Below, one piece after another: positions 33,315 through 42,293 of a stretch of DNA of 42,318 nucleotides. A model generated the notes under the pieces. The model saw only the letters and a program-made list of their open reading frames with translations. It was not told where the DNA came from and searched no databases. A program made the position numbers and the translations under genes. The DNA comes from Phycisphaerales bacterium (GTDB taxonomy: Bacteria; Planctomycetota; Phycisphaerae; UBA1845; Fen-1342): the NCBI GenBank assembly GCA_016710275.1, contig JADJXS010000002.1, positions 1 through 42,318 on the forward strand, written 5' to 3'. Every line of letters begins with the position of its first letter. Position 1 is the first letter of the stretch.

Positions 33315-34247
33315 TCAGCGACCGCGGCCGTCAGCCCGGTCGTGCCCATCCGCGTCATGTGCTCCTCCAAATAGCTCCGCTTTCCCGTTCGTTACAATCA
33401 GTTCCGTGGCCCTCGCTGTGTTCGGCTTGCGATGCGACGCCGATGCCATAGATTTCGTGACGTTGACGGCCTTCGTGATCCAGCCGGAATACAGCCTTCG
33501 GATCAGCGGATCGTCGTAATAGCTCACGACGACACGCGCGCGCTTGAATCGACCGAGCGTAGCGGCTAGCTCTTCATGTGAATGCGGCTTGCCACAGACG
33601 GCGCACGGATGCAGGCCGAAGTCGTAGATGTACCGGTGCGATTTCTCGACATATGGCGGATCAGCATAGATTGCTGCGCCAGGTTCGTCGGCGATTCGCG
33701 CCAGGAGCCGGAACGCGCACTCTCGCATGATCGTGACGTGTCGGAGCCGATCGCGCCACGCGGGGATCGAATCGACCGCGCCAGCAAACCTCTTGGCCGG
33801 TGCTCCGCCGTTGTGGGTATATCGCTTCGCGCTGCCTGTGCGCCGCTCGCCGACCAGTCCAGCGCACCCGCTGCGCCCCATCCAGGTCGCAACGAAATAC
33901 TGATACGCTCGTTCGGCCTCGTCGAGTTCATGGCCGTGTGCGTCGTCGGCGTCCAGCGTGTCCCTGGCGTCGGCCAGCGCATCGGGATCGTGCAGCGCGC
34001 GCCTGAGACGACGATAGAGCCGCGGCCCGTCGCGACGGTCCTGGATCACGCGCGCCAGCCCCACGATGTCGCGATGCAGGTCATTCACGACTTCCATCGA
34101 CGCGCGCGGCTTCGCGAGCAAGATCGACAGCGAGCCGGCGAACACGTCCCAGTATGATTTGTGTGGGCCGATCGCCCGCACAATCTCCGGTGCCAGTCGG
34201 CGCTTCCCGCCGAACCACGGGGCCAGCGCCGTGATCGTGGGGGTCAT
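33315..34247 (-). CDS. D12-class DNA adenine methyltransferase
   Basis: 310 residues from ATG 34247, with a GGAGGG site and an ATGA overlap. Motif I-like PWFGGKRRLAPEIVRAI binds SAM, and the catalytic motif AIYADPPYVEKSHRYIYDF (DPPY) methylates the N6 of adenine. YWDVFAGSLSILLAK is also typical of this family. A middle insertion with CAVCGKPHSHEEL may hold zinc. A phage methylase probably shields its own DNA from host restriction or regulates expression. No cognate restriction enzyme is present. Confidence 0.92.
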   Translation of the reverse strand: MTPTITALAPWFGGKRRLAPEIVRAIGPHKSYWDVFAGSLSILLAKPRASMEVVNDLHRDIVGLARVIQDRRDGPRLYRRLRRALHDPDALADARDTLDADDAHGHELDEAERAYQYFVATWMGRSGCAGLVGERRTGSAKRYTHNGGAPAKRFAGAVDSIPAWRDRLRHVTIMRECAFRLLARIADEPGAAIYADPPYVEKSHRYIYDFGLHPCAVCGKPHSHEELAATLGRFKRARVVVSYYDDPLIRRLYSGWITKAVNVTKSMASASHRKPNTARATELIVTNGKAELFGGAHDADGHDRADGRGR

Positions 34248-34531
34248 GCGTCCCTCCATTCCCCGTCGGCCCCCATGACTCGCCGCGCGCCCGGCCCGGG
34301 GCCGAGAATCACCAGCGGCGTCAGGTCGGCCACCACGCCATCGGTCACGGTGTCGGTGATTCGGTCGGCTGCGGCTCGCAGTTCGGCGAAAGCGTCTCGG
34401 CCCTCGCGGTGCATCGCGGCCACGAGGTCATCGAGCAGGTCGGCGTAGTCGCCGGTGCCGTCGCGCATGCCGCGGTAAGCGTGCAGCATTCGCTGGCCGC
34501 GCAGCGCGGCGAGCAGTCGGTCGGTCGTCAT
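34244..34531 (-). CDS. Conserved small helical protein, copy A
   Basis: 95 residues from ATG 34531 (ATGA overlap with the helical-repeat gene). It begins MTTDRLLAALRGQRMLHAYR and includes a long helix (DDLVAAMHREGRDAFAELRA) and the motif VILGPGPGARRVM near the end. It is very similar to copy B at 36340-36630, differing at about 13-14 of ~95 positions. No known family. The pair brackets the repeat array, so it marks duplicated cassette ends. Confidence 0.8.
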   Translation of the reverse strand: MTTDRLLAALRGQRMLHAYRGMRDGTGDYADLLDDLVAAMHREGRDAFAELRAAADRITDTVTDGVVADLTPLVILGPGPGARRVMGADGEWRDA

Positions 34532-34827
34532 TGTCGGTCTCCTTTCGCCGCGGCTTTCAGGGCCGCGCGCTCGTCGGGGGTGAGGTAGGAGGGGATGCTG
34601 ACTAGCGCCCACTCCGCCTCAACCGGATCGCGCGCCACCGCCGCGATCATCGCCGCGCGCTCGGCGGCGGTGAGGCCGGGGACGCAGATCAGCGCCCACG
34701 CCGCCCAGTTGGGCCGTAGGTCGGCCAGCCCGGCGTCGGGGTGCGCGTCGATCCATTCGAGCGCGCCGGAGCAGGCTCGCCACTTGCGCGCTAGTGCGAT
34801 CAGTTCAGCGCGTCGTTCTGGGGTCAT
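34528..34827 (-). CDS. Helical-repeat protein, copy 1
   Basis: 99 residues from ATG 34827. After MTPERRAELIALARKWRACS and ALEWIDAHPDAGLADLRPNW, it has ~30-residue helical repeats of the form WALxxxPxLTxxERAxMIAAVARDPVEAEWAL, ending DERAALKAAAKGDRQ. The repeat resembles ARM/HEAT-like helix pairs but is not a recognised named family. It overlaps its neighbours by ATGA on both sides. It is the best preserved member of the paralogous array. Confidence 0.75.
   Translation of the reverse strand: MTPERRAELIALARKWRACSGALEWIDAHPDAGLADLRPNWAAWALICVPGLTAAERAAMIAAVARDPVEAEWALVSIPSYLTPDERAALKAAAKGDRQ
34691..34777. repeat. 87-bp perfect direct repeat (copy also at 34990-35076)
   Basis: This segment is identical base for base to 34990-35076, 299 bp away. 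It covers the shared IDAHPDAGLADLRPNW coding region of paralogs 1 and 2, showing a very recent duplication, gene conversion or an assembly effect. A further 45-bp perfect repeat, 34865-34909 and 34955-34999, has a 90-bp period equal to one 30-residue protein repeat. Confidence 0.9.
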
Positions 34828-35076
34828 ACCGTCACCCCATTCGCGGCCGCTTCCAGCGTCGCTCGCTCGGCTGGGGTCAGGCCAATGGTCGGGCGGAGCA
34901 GCGCCCACGATGCCCACCACCGGTATCGCGCCATCGACTCAATCAGCGTCGCGCGCTCGGCTGGGGTCAGGCCAATGGTCGGGCGGAGCAGCGCCCACGC
35001 CGCCCAGTTGGGCCGTAGGTCGGCCAGCCCGGCGTCGGGGTGCGCGTCGATCCATTCGAGCGCGCCGGAGCAGGCT

Positions 35077-35419
<343 letters not shown>

Positions 35420-35425
<6 letters not shown>

Positions 35426-35774
35426 GCGCGCGCTCGGCGGGGGCGAGGTCGGGGACGTTGCGCAACACACGCGCCGCCCAGTACGACTCACGCGCCACCG
35501 CATCGATCAGCGTCGCGCGCTCGTCGGCGGTCAGCCTGGGTGCGTAGCGCAGCGCCTCCGCCGCACGCCACGGCTCGCGCGCCACCGCCTCAATCAGCGT
35601 CGCGCGCTCGTCGGGGGCGAGGTCGGGGACGCAATACAGCACCCACGTCGCCCAGGCTGGCCGCAGGTCCGCAAGCCCGGCCTCGGGGTGCGAATCGATC
35701 CATTCGAGCGCGCCGGAGCAGGCGTGCTTCTTGCGCGCGAACGCGATCAACTCCTCACGTCGTTCGGGGGTCAT
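35420..35774 (-). pseudogene. Helical-repeat protein, copy 3, lacking a trustworthy 3' end
   Basis: Starts ATG 35774 (ATGA overlap) with MTPERREELIAFARKKHACS, ALEWIDSHPEAGLADLRPAW and three helical units (CVPDLAPDERATLIEAVARE, ALRYAPRLTADERATLIDAV, VLRNVPDLAPAERAL). It then runs into the poly-G segment, where the frame becomes Pro/Arg only. The intact gene would be longer than copy 1. Real start and N-terminus, unreliable end. Confidence 0.65.
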
Positions 35775-36340
35775 GCCGTCACCCCCTTCGCCGCGGCTTC
35801 GAGCGTCGCGCGCTCGTCGACAGTGAGGTCATGGACGTGCCCCAGCGCGTACGCCGCCTGCGCCGGGTCGCGCGCCACCGCCGCCACGTGCTCGGGCGGT
35901 ACGTCCTCAAGCTCGGCGTCGGGGTGCGCGTCGCTCCACTCGAGCGCGTCGTCGCACGCGCGCTGCTCGCGCGAGCGCGAGTCCGCGTGTCGCCCGGAAT
36001 CCGTGCCAGCGACATGGAACACTACATGGATCGACTCCGGTGCCGAGTCGAAGTATTGGTATAGCGCCGGACATAACCAGCACTGTTCGCCGCCATCGCT
36101 CGGCGTCCACCATGACCCATGCGCGTCGGCGCTGATGCGGTCCAGCCGCAGTTGGCTACCCGGGATCGGCCCGCCCGAGAACAGGATCGTCACCATATCG
36201 CGGCCGCCAGCGTGCCGGTCGATCGCTCGATTCGTCTCGCCGACGAACGGCTCGGCGCGCAGGCCGCGCGTCGAGTCGTTGAACGCCCAAACGCCGCCTC
36301 GGCTACGACACAGGTGCAGCATCATCACTGAATTAGCCAT
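35771..36340 (-). CDS. DUF6717-like domain fused to a helical-repeat tail
   Basis: 189 residues from ATG 36340 (GGAGG site). Residues ~1-115 resemble the DUF6717 family: LCRSRGGVWAFNDSTRGLRA, EPFVGETNRAIDRHAGGRDM, and LCPALYQYFDSAPESIHVVF. From ~125 it joins the same ~65-residue helical module as the array paralogs (DDALEWSDAHPDAELEDVPP ... HDLTVDERATLEAAAKGVTA). This is a genuine fusion within one frame, not an overlap. It links the conserved domain and the repeat family, suggesting they act together. Confidence 0.7.
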   Translation of the reverse strand: MANSVMMLHLCRSRGGVWAFNDSTRGLRAEPFVGETNRAIDRHAGGRDMVTILFSGGPIPGSQLRLDRISADAHGSWWTPSDGGEQCWLCPALYQYFDSAPESIHVVFHVAGTDSGRHADSRSREQRACDDALEWSDAHPDAELEDVPPEHVAAVARDPAQAAYALGHVHDLTVDERATLEAAAKGVTA

Positions 36341-36630
36341 CACTCGTTCCTCCAATGTCCGTCCGCGTCCATCACTCGCCGCGCCCCCGGCCCCGGGCCA
36401 AGAATGACCAGCGGCGTCAAGTCAGCGACCACACCATCGGCCACGGTGTCGGCGATTCGGTCGGCCGCGGCTCGCAGGTCGGCGTAAGCGTCTCGGCCGT
36501 CGCGGTGCATCGCGGCCACGAGGTCATCGACCAGGTCGGCGTAGTCGCCGGTGCCGTCGCGCATACCTCGGTATGCGTGCAGGATTCGGTGGCCGCGCAG
36601 TGCGGCCAGCAGTCGGTCGGTCGGGATCAT
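36340..36630 (-). CDS. Conserved small helical protein, copy B
   Basis: 96 residues from ATG 36630 with a GGGAG site. Begins MIPTDRLLAALRGHRILHAY and shares almost the whole length with copy A at 34244-34531, including VILGPGPGARRVM. Its start overlaps the TGA of a helical-repeat remnant (ATGA), the same arrangement as copy A with copy 1. This indicates duplication of a two-gene unit. Confidence 0.8.
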   Translation of the reverse strand: MIPTDRLLAALRGHRILHAYRGMRDGTGDYADLVDDLVAAMHRDGRDAYADLRAAADRIADTVADGVVADLTPLVILGPGPGARRVMDADGHWRNE

Positions 36631-36735
36631 CGGTCAGTCTCCCATTGTTTTCGGGTCACGGCTTCGAGTGTCGCGCGCTGCGCGTCGGTCAGGTCGGGGC
36701 CGTAAATGAGCGCGCACGCCGCCGCTTTCGCAGCT
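36627..36735 (-). pseudogene. Remnant of a helical-repeat gene inside the helicase 3' end
   Basis: In the frame ending at TGA 36629-36627 one reads ACALIYGPDLTDAQRATLEA and VTRKQWETDR, the C-terminal part of the array family. The upstream part is missing; instead the helicase coding sequence is joined here. The helicase thus ends in an out-of-frame reading of the remnant. A recombination scar. Confidence 0.6.
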
Positions 36736-39252
36736 CGCGCCGCCGAATGCACTGACCAGGGATGTCTCGCGCATTGCTGTGCTGACGCGCCGCAGTGCCC
36801 CGCGAATCGAATCCAGAACGCCAACTGTCACCAGGAATCGTTTGGCCCGGCTGAATGCCGTGTAGACCCACTCGCGCGACACAACCGGCGTTGACATTGA
36901 AGATCGATGCAACGGCAGGATCACGACATCGACTTCACTGCCCTGCATCTTGTGGCATGTCAAGCAATAGGCTTGGCGCAGGTGGTGTTCGCCGCGCGGC
37001 AACACCACGCGCCGATCGGGATACCGAAGCTGCACGACCACATGCCTCGCGGTCACGTCTTCGACCGTTCCAAGATCGCCATTGACGATCCGCACTTCAT
37101 CCGGTGTCGCGCTGCCCGCGGCTTTCGTCGCACTACTGGCGGCTGGCACCGTGCCGGAGGGAGTCTTCGTCGCGCCGTCGCCGTTGAACGCACTGGGCGC
37201 GAAGCCATTCTTCGTTCGTACGACCTTGTCGCCAACACGGAACGGGACGCCGGGGGTATCTCTGGCGACTGGATTCAGAAGTGCCCGCACTACGCCATTC
37301 AGCCGTTCGCAGGACAGCGGCCCCGACTCGTTCGTCGCCGTGATGACTTGACTCTGCCACGTCGGCTCAATCCCCATCGCCGGCAGCTTGTTGCGAATCA
37401 ATTCCTCGACGACTCCTACGATTCCGTCTGTCCCCGCGACTTCGACGTGCCGCCAGTTTTCGCCCGCGGACAAGTCCAGCCGATCCGAGGGCCGCGGATA
37501 CACTCCGTCCTTGATCGCGTGGCACGCTCGAACGATCCGGCCTGCGTTGCGCTTGATCTCGCGAAGCTCGAAACTCGGCACGCCCGCGGCGAGCAGGTCG
37601 CGAAGCACCGCGCCCGGCCCGACGCTCGAAAGCTGGTAATGATCCCCCACGATCAGCAGCCGGGAATCCGGCGCGAGCGCCCGCAGCAGCGACGCGGCGA
37701 GCGGGACATCGACCATGGAAAATTCATCGACGACCAGCAGGTCGCATTGCAGCGGATCGTGTTCACCCCGCATGAACGTAAATGCGCCGGTGTCTTCATC
37801 GACTTGCGGCTCCAGCAGTGAATGGATCGTGGTTGCACCGCCGCCGCCGGAACCGTAGTCGCCGACGACACCGCTCAGTGCCGTCGCCATTTGTTTCGCG
37901 GCCTTGCCGGTCGGGGCGCAGAGCAGCACAGTTTTGCCTGCACGTCGCGCCGAGTCTACGATCCGGGCCACGGTGTAAGTCTTGCCGGTGCCCGGCGCAC
38001 CGCAGAGAATGAACACCGCCGAATCCGCAAACCGAGACACGGCCTCCGCCTGATCGGCCCCGAGACCCGTGGTGTCAATCGGCCACGGCTCCGTGGCCGC
38101 AGAATGCAGCTGGGTGGCAATCTTGCTCGCGATGTACTGCTCGGCCACGACCAGCCGCTCCAGCGCGATCAGCGGCTCCGCGACCTTGCTGCTGTTGCCG
38201 CTGCCGCCGCTGTTGCTGCTGTCGCCGCCGTCACCGCCGTTACCGCCGTCGCCTCCGTCGCACTTCACCAGCTCCATCGGCATCGCGTCGCCGAAAATCT
38301 CCGGGTGTGGCTCGCCGACAATCTGCCGGACTGCTGCTAGCGCCGCCGCCTGGCGAAGCACCGTGTGACCGCGCATTCCAGCCTGCTCGCGAACGACGTG
38401 GACCGCAGCCGCTGCATGCCGAATCAGATCAGAGTCGGCAATGCCGAGCCGCCTTCGCACCGCGTCCGCAGACGCGAATCCGACGCCATGCAACTGAGTC
38501 AGCACGAACGGATTCTCGCGGATACGATGCGCTGCATCGCTGCCCCACTCCTTGATCGCGCGGCGAACGATTGCGGGCGGCATCGCGCCGCCGATGATGG
38601 AATTGATTTCGATCATCGCGGCCTCGCGCGCTGCATTGGATGCCAGGGATGACCGCAGCTCTTCAACGCGCGCAGCCGTCAGTCCCGGAATGTGCGTGAG
38701 CCGGTGCGGCTGGTCTCGGATCACGTCGAGCGTGTTCGCCCCGAACTCCGCCACGATCGCAGTTGCAGTCGTCGGTCCGACCCACTTCGCCACGTCAATG
38801 AGGTAACGGCGAATCCCGTCACTGTCCGACGGCAGGATGGTGCGGTACGCCACGAAGCGCATTTCATGCGTCTGGTACTTGTCGTTGAATGCCAGTGTCC
38901 CAGTGAATTCGTAGCAGGCGCCGATTGTTGGATCGACCATCTCGCCGATGACGTGCAACGTGCGGGGCGCCTTGTCCGACCGCGCCACCGCGATGACTCG
39001 GCCGCGCTCTTGCCATCGAATACTGGTCAGCGTGGCGCGAATCGTGGCTTCGGCAGGCGCAGCGGCCGTGGCGCCGTCGCCGACAGCTGCGTCAATATCC
39101 ATCGGCATGCGCTGCTCCAGTGCTCGGGCGTTGAACAGTGGCGTTCGCTGGCGACTGACAGTTGCCGGTGGCGGCGGGGCCGGAGCCGACGGCGCTCGGC
39201 GGCGAAACTTGCCACGGGCAGGCCTCCGTGGGGCTTGCCGCCGAGCAGCCAT
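36634..39252 (-). CDS. RecD2-like helicase
   Basis: 872 residues. An N-terminal ~60-residue Pro/Ala/Arg-rich part precedes an OB-like domain, then helix-hairpin-helix elements (LIDVAKWVGPTTATAIVAEF, HIPGLTAARVEELRSSL). The SF1 core has Walker A ILCGAPGTGKTYTVARI, Walker B LLVVDEFSMVDVPL, a GDHYQLSSVGPGAVLRDLL motif, and the C-terminal TCHKMQGSEVD and VYTAFSRAK motifs. A Gly/Asp/Ser-rich insert near ~345-366 is encoded by a GCC-type triplet run. The last ~35 residues are an out-of-frame reading of a paralog remnant and not family-like. It likely unwinds DNA during phage recombination or replication. Confidence 0.9.
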   Translation of the reverse strand: MAARRQAPRRPARGKFRRRAPSAPAPPPPATVSRQRTPLFNARALEQRMPMDIDAAVGDGATAAAPAEATIRATLTSIRWQERGRVIAVARSDKAPRTLHVIGEMVDPTIGACYEFTGTLAFNDKYQTHEMRFVAYRTILPSDSDGIRRYLIDVAKWVGPTTATAIVAEFGANTLDVIRDQPHRLTHIPGLTAARVEELRSSLASNAAREAAMIEINSIIGGAMPPAIVRRAIKEWGSDAAHRIRENPFVLTQLHGVGFASADAVRRRLGIADSDLIRHAAAAVHVVREQAGMRGHTVLRQAAALAAVRQIVGEPHPEIFGDAMPMELVKCDGGDGGNGGDGGDSSNSGGSGNSSKVAEPLIALERLVVAEQYIASKIATQLHSAATEPWPIDTTGLGADQAEAVSRFADSAVFILCGAPGTGKTYTVARIVDSARRAGKTVLLCAPTGKAAKQMATALSGVVGDYGSGGGGATTIHSLLEPQVDEDTGAFTFMRGEHDPLQCDLLVVDEFSMVDVPLAASLLRALAPDSRLLIVGDHYQLSSVGPGAVLRDLLAAGVPSFELREIKRNAGRIVRACHAIKDGVYPRPSDRLDLSAGENWRHVEVAGTDGIVGVVEELIRNKLPAMGIEPTWQSQVITATNESGPLSCERLNGVVRALLNPVARDTPGVPFRVGDKVVRTKNGFAPSAFNGDGATKTPSGTVPAASSATKAAGSATPDEVRIVNGDLGTVEDVTARHVVVQLRYPDRRVVLPRGEHHLRQAYCLTCHKMQGSEVDVVILPLHRSSMSTPVVSREWVYTAFSRAKRFLVTVGVLDSIRGALRRVSTAMRETSLVSAFGGASCESGGVRAHLRPRPDRRAARDTRSRDPKTMGD

Positions 39253-39268
39253 CGTGCCGGCGGGACGG

Positions 39269-39952
39269 CTAGAGTTCCCAGCCGACGGGGGCTGAAGTAA
39301 CCGAGTTGCCGCTGCTCATGGCGGGAGTCGCCTGCGGGGAGCTAGATGCGGCGCGCGTCTGTCCTCCGCCGCCACCGGCTCCACCGCCACCAGCTCCGCT
39401 CGCCCCGCCCACACTCACGGGTGCCGTGCCGCTTGCAGGCACTTTCGCGTACCCGAAGAACTTGATTTCCATCGCCGGCGTGCCGTCCGGCGCGAACCGC
39501 GGCTGACCGTCCGCGTCTGTGCGCTGCACGACCTGCGCCAAGCACCGTCGGCCCAAGATCATTTGCAGCGCGAACCCGGGCGGAACGATCGCGTCCTTCG
39601 GCGACGTGAATCCCAGCGCGTGCAGGAAATTCGCGAACTGATTGGCATACAACTGCGGGATTTCCGTCGCCGCCTTCGGCAACGGCAAGAAGTCTGTGAT
39701 TGTCGCACCAGCATGAGGCTGGCCGGCGGGGATGCGGAGCTTCGGGCGGAGCTGATTGAGCCAATAACTCTGGCCCTTCGCCTTGAACTCGTGGTCTGCC
39801 TTGACGGCGAAGTCGGAAACCTCAAACACATGCCAGCCGATCGGCGGACTGCGGTACCCTTCCGAGGTGGGGTCGTACCCTTCGGGAACGGGAATTCCGT
39901 CGAACGAGTACTTGCCGAGTTCGTCGGCACTGATGACTTGATCCCTGCTCAT
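39269..39952 (-). CDS. Possible SSB/DUF669-like protein
   Basis: 227 residues, GGAGG site. Core of ~165 residues including GWHVFEVSDFAVKADHEFKA and GATITDFLPLPKAATEIPQL, followed by a Gly/Ala/Ser-rich linker (GGASGAGGGGAGGGGGQTR) and a short conserved-looking tip SAPVGWEL. A fold domain plus flexible tail and fixed tip is how phage ssDNA-binding proteins are built, but the tip is not acidic. Placement between RecT-like and RecD2-like genes supports a recombination role. DUF669-type proteins are the closest idea. Confidence 0.55.
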   Translation of the reverse strand: MSRDQVISADELGKYSFDGIPVPEGYDPTSEGYRSPPIGWHVFEVSDFAVKADHEFKAKGQSYWLNQLRPKLRIPAGQPHAGATITDFLPLPKAATEIPQLYANQFANFLHALGFTSPKDAIVPPGFALQMILGRRCLAQVVQRTDADGQPRFAPDGTPAMEIKFFGYAKVPASGTAPVSVGGASGAGGGGAGGGGGQTRAASSSPQATPAMSSGNSVTSAPVGWEL

Positions 39953-39967
39953 GGCGCGTAGCCTCCA

Positions 39968-40132
39968 TCAATTGCGCGGCGCTCGGCCGCTGGCCTCTGT
40001 GTATCTCTGGCGTACACGCCGCAACTCTGCATTCGTGCTACACCAGCTCGTTGGGTATCCGTTCGCGTCAATTCCGGCTTGCTCGCCGATTTCCGCGGCG
40101 AGCGCGACTGCGATATCTGCTACTGCGACGAT
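39968..40132 (-). CDS. Possible small protein without an ordinary start
   Basis: A coding-like frame of ~54 codons after the RecT-like gene, ending with TGA just before the next ribosome site. It reads DIAVALAAEIGEQAGIDANG and on through YPTSWCSTNAELRRVRQRYT. No ATG, GTG or usable TTG is near its beginning; the nearest candidate is ATC at 40132. It overlaps the RecT-like stop by 13 bases. Either a real gene with a rare start or chance. Confidence 0.3.
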   Translation of the reverse strand: MVAVADIAVALAAEIGEQAGIDANGYPTSWCSTNAELRRVRQRYTEASGRAPRN

Positions 40133-41496
40133 CCCGCCGGCGGGTCGATCTCGGTCGAACCCTCCCCCTTCAGGACTTTTCCCAGCGGCGGCTCGGCGAT
40201 TTCGCCGGACGTTGCCGACATCGCCGCTCGCGTTGCATCGTCAGGCTTCGCTCCGGCGAACGGGCTGATTCGTGACTCCAGTCGCTCTAGCATTTCGGCG
40301 GCAGCGACCGGCGAAAGAGTCAGCTCGGACGATTCGCCGCGCCGCTGGAGCGCCGCCAACCACTCGGCATCGCTCAGGTTCGCGTGGCCGCGCATTCGCC
40401 GGAGCGATTCGATTGTGCGCAGGTGCGAATCCAGCAGCCGCAGCGCCGTTGTCCCGCGCTCGGACATCGCGGCCAGAGAATCGCAGCCGAAGTGCGCGAG
40501 ACACGCGGTCCATGCGTCGCGGTTGTTCGGCACGAATCCGAGTGCGGCGGCGCGGCCGCGAATCGAAGCGATGATCGCGCTGGCATCTTCGGCCACGGGC
40601 GCGGCGGATGCCGGAGCTGCGGGCGACGACGGAGCGACGGGCGACGTGGGCGACATGGACGACACGGCCAACGTGGACGGCGCCGGCGACACGGACGGCA
40701 CGGGCGCATCGGCGATTGCTTCGCTGGCTAGCGTGATTCCGCAGCGATCAAGCGAGCCGCCGGCCGGCTCGAACGGCACGTCGATGACGGGCTGGTCCGG
40801 GTCATCCGATCCGAGTTCCTCGGGTGTCGCGATCCCCAAGAACACGTCTGGGAAGTGCATCGTGCATGCCCGCGACCGGGCACGCGCCAGCAGCATTGCC
40901 CGCGGATTTTCCTCCCAGTTCCGCTTGGCTGTTCGTCCCCTGCGCCCCGGACCAACCAGCCCGGCAACACTTGCGTCATCGATTGTGTACTCGACGACCT
41001 CCGCTCGATCCCGCGGCCATTCGCTGCGACGAACGATCAGCCGCGCTGTGGTGTGTGTGTTCTCCGCTATGTCTATCGTGCCGAGCTTGCGCCCGTGGAC
41101 AATCGCGACCATCGCGGCCGCAGGCAACGTGACTCGCCCCTCGATGACATGCAGTTGCGACATCGACATCGCTGGCGACAGGCCCAGCTCGCGGCCGACG
41201 ACGGCCTTGATGAATGCGGTCTCTGCGTCTGGCGTTATTCTCGCGCGTGCTGCGGCGTTCGCGAGTTCCTTCAGCGTTGCCAGCTCGCGCGGAGTCGGGA
41301 GTAGCGACGCCGGGCGAGCTTGGATCGGCCCAGACGAAGAAGGCGAGTTCTCGCTCGGCGACTCCTTCGTCGCCGTTGCCGCCATCATTGCCGCTGTCAT
41401 TGCCGGCGATGCGAGGCTAGGGGCGATGTCCGTTCCAGCCGTAATCAAGATGGCCTCATGGTCAAACGGAACTTCGTGCGGTTTGCCGGCTGTCAC
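40120..41496 (-). CDS. RecT-like single-strand annealing protein
   Basis: 458 residues, GTG start overlapping the exonuclease stop (GTGA). The central region resembles phage RecT-type recombinases: FIKAVVGRELGLSPAMSMSQ, IEGRVTLPAAAMVAIVHGRK, TTARLIVRRSEWPRDRAEVV and the conserved WEENPRAMLLARARSRACTM followed by FPDVFLGIATPEELG. C-terminal to that is a Pro/Ala/Ser linker and a helical ~120-residue extra domain. It would anneal phage DNA ends during recombination, working with the upstream exonuclease. Confidence 0.75.
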   Translation of the reverse strand: MTAGKPHEVPFDHEAILITAGTDIAPSLASPAMTAAMMAATATKESPSENSPSSSGPIQARPASLLPTPRELATLKELANAAARARITPDAETAFIKAVVGRELGLSPAMSMSQLHVIEGRVTLPAAAMVAIVHGRKLGTIDIAENTHTTARLIVRRSEWPRDRAEVVEYTIDDASVAGLVGPGRRGRTAKRNWEENPRAMLLARARSRACTMHFPDVFLGIATPEELGSDDPDQPVIDVPFEPAGGSLDRCGITLASEAIADAPVPSVSPAPSTLAVSSMSPTSPVAPSSPAAPASAAPVAEDASAIIASIRGRAAALGFVPNNRDAWTACLAHFGCDSLAAMSERGTTALRLLDSHLRTIESLRRMRGHANLSDAEWLAALQRRGESSELTLSPVAAAEMLERLESRISPFAGAKPDDATRAAMSATSGEIAEPPLGKVLKGEGSTEIDPPAGSSQ

Positions 41497-42293
41497 GCGG
41501 CACCGCCTTCCGCCGCCGCCGGCCCCGCCGCCACCGGCCCCGCTGCCACCGCAACATGGTCGTGCCTCAGCTCAACCGCAGGATGCCCACGAATCCGCAT
41601 CGCCAGAGCCATCGTCGCGGTCGCATCCCAAGTGCAATTCGCTGCCATGATCGCCCGCCCTTCATTCGATTCCAGCAGGGCGGTCATGTCAGATTTCACG
41701 ACCTCGGGATGCGGGGGCGTCGAGCCGAGCAACAATTTCGCAAAGAACGCAAGGCTCCGCGATGCGCACCCGTCGCCCCGGCCGCGACCAACATCGGTCG
41801 ATTCGAGGTACTGATACACGTCGAAGTGCACACCCAGTCGATCAGCGACAGACCGCGTGTCGAGCGGAATCCACCCCACCGGCTGCACGCCGAGAATCAG
41901 TGAGCGGCGCAGCAGGAATGGGAAGTCGAAGTTCGCGCCGTTGAAACTGACAATCTGGTACGAAGCGTCGATCGCCTCCCAGATTCGGCCTAGCAGTTCG
42001 CGCTCGCTGGCGTCCGACAGGCCGCCGAGCTGCCACATGGATGCCAGCACGTCCACGGTGCGTTCGCCACTGCTCTTGCATCGGACGATCGCAGCGCACG
42101 CGACGCGCCCGAAGTGCGGATCGAGCGCCATGCGATTCACCTGGCGAGCCGATGCGCTGGCGATCCTGTCTCGGATTTTGTCTGGGTCCTTGAGGTTGCC
42201 GAGTGCGACCTCCGGCTCCGGCAACTGGCCGAGCATGTCGCGATTCGGAACCGTCTCAATGTCGATCGCGAGGTACTGATTGCAATGCCGCAT
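41493..42293 (-). CDS. DnaQ-like 3'-5' exonuclease
   Basis: 266 residues from ATG 42293, with AGGAGG upstream at the window end. Motif I AIDIETVPN (D-x-E), motif II VSFNGANFDFPFLLRRS with the catalytic Asp, and a C-terminal region with NCTWDATATMALAMRI that holds the third Asp. This matches the exonuclease domain related to PolB/DnaQ. It would resect or proofread DNA for the adjacent annealing protein. The final ~25 residues are Ala/Gly/Pro-rich. It is probably the first gene of the early operon. Confidence 0.85.
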   Translation of the reverse strand: MRHCNQYLAIDIETVPNRDMLGQLPEPEVALGNLKDPDKIRDRIASASARQVNRMALDPHFGRVACAAIVRCKSSGERTVDVLASMWQLGGLSDASERELLGRIWEAIDASYQIVSFNGANFDFPFLLRRSLILGVQPVGWIPLDTRSVADRLGVHFDVYQYLESTDVGRGRGDGCASRSLAFFAKLLLGSTPPHPEVVKSDMTALLESNEGRAIMAANCTWDATATMALAMRIRGHPAVELRHDHVAVAAGPVAAGPAAAEGGAA

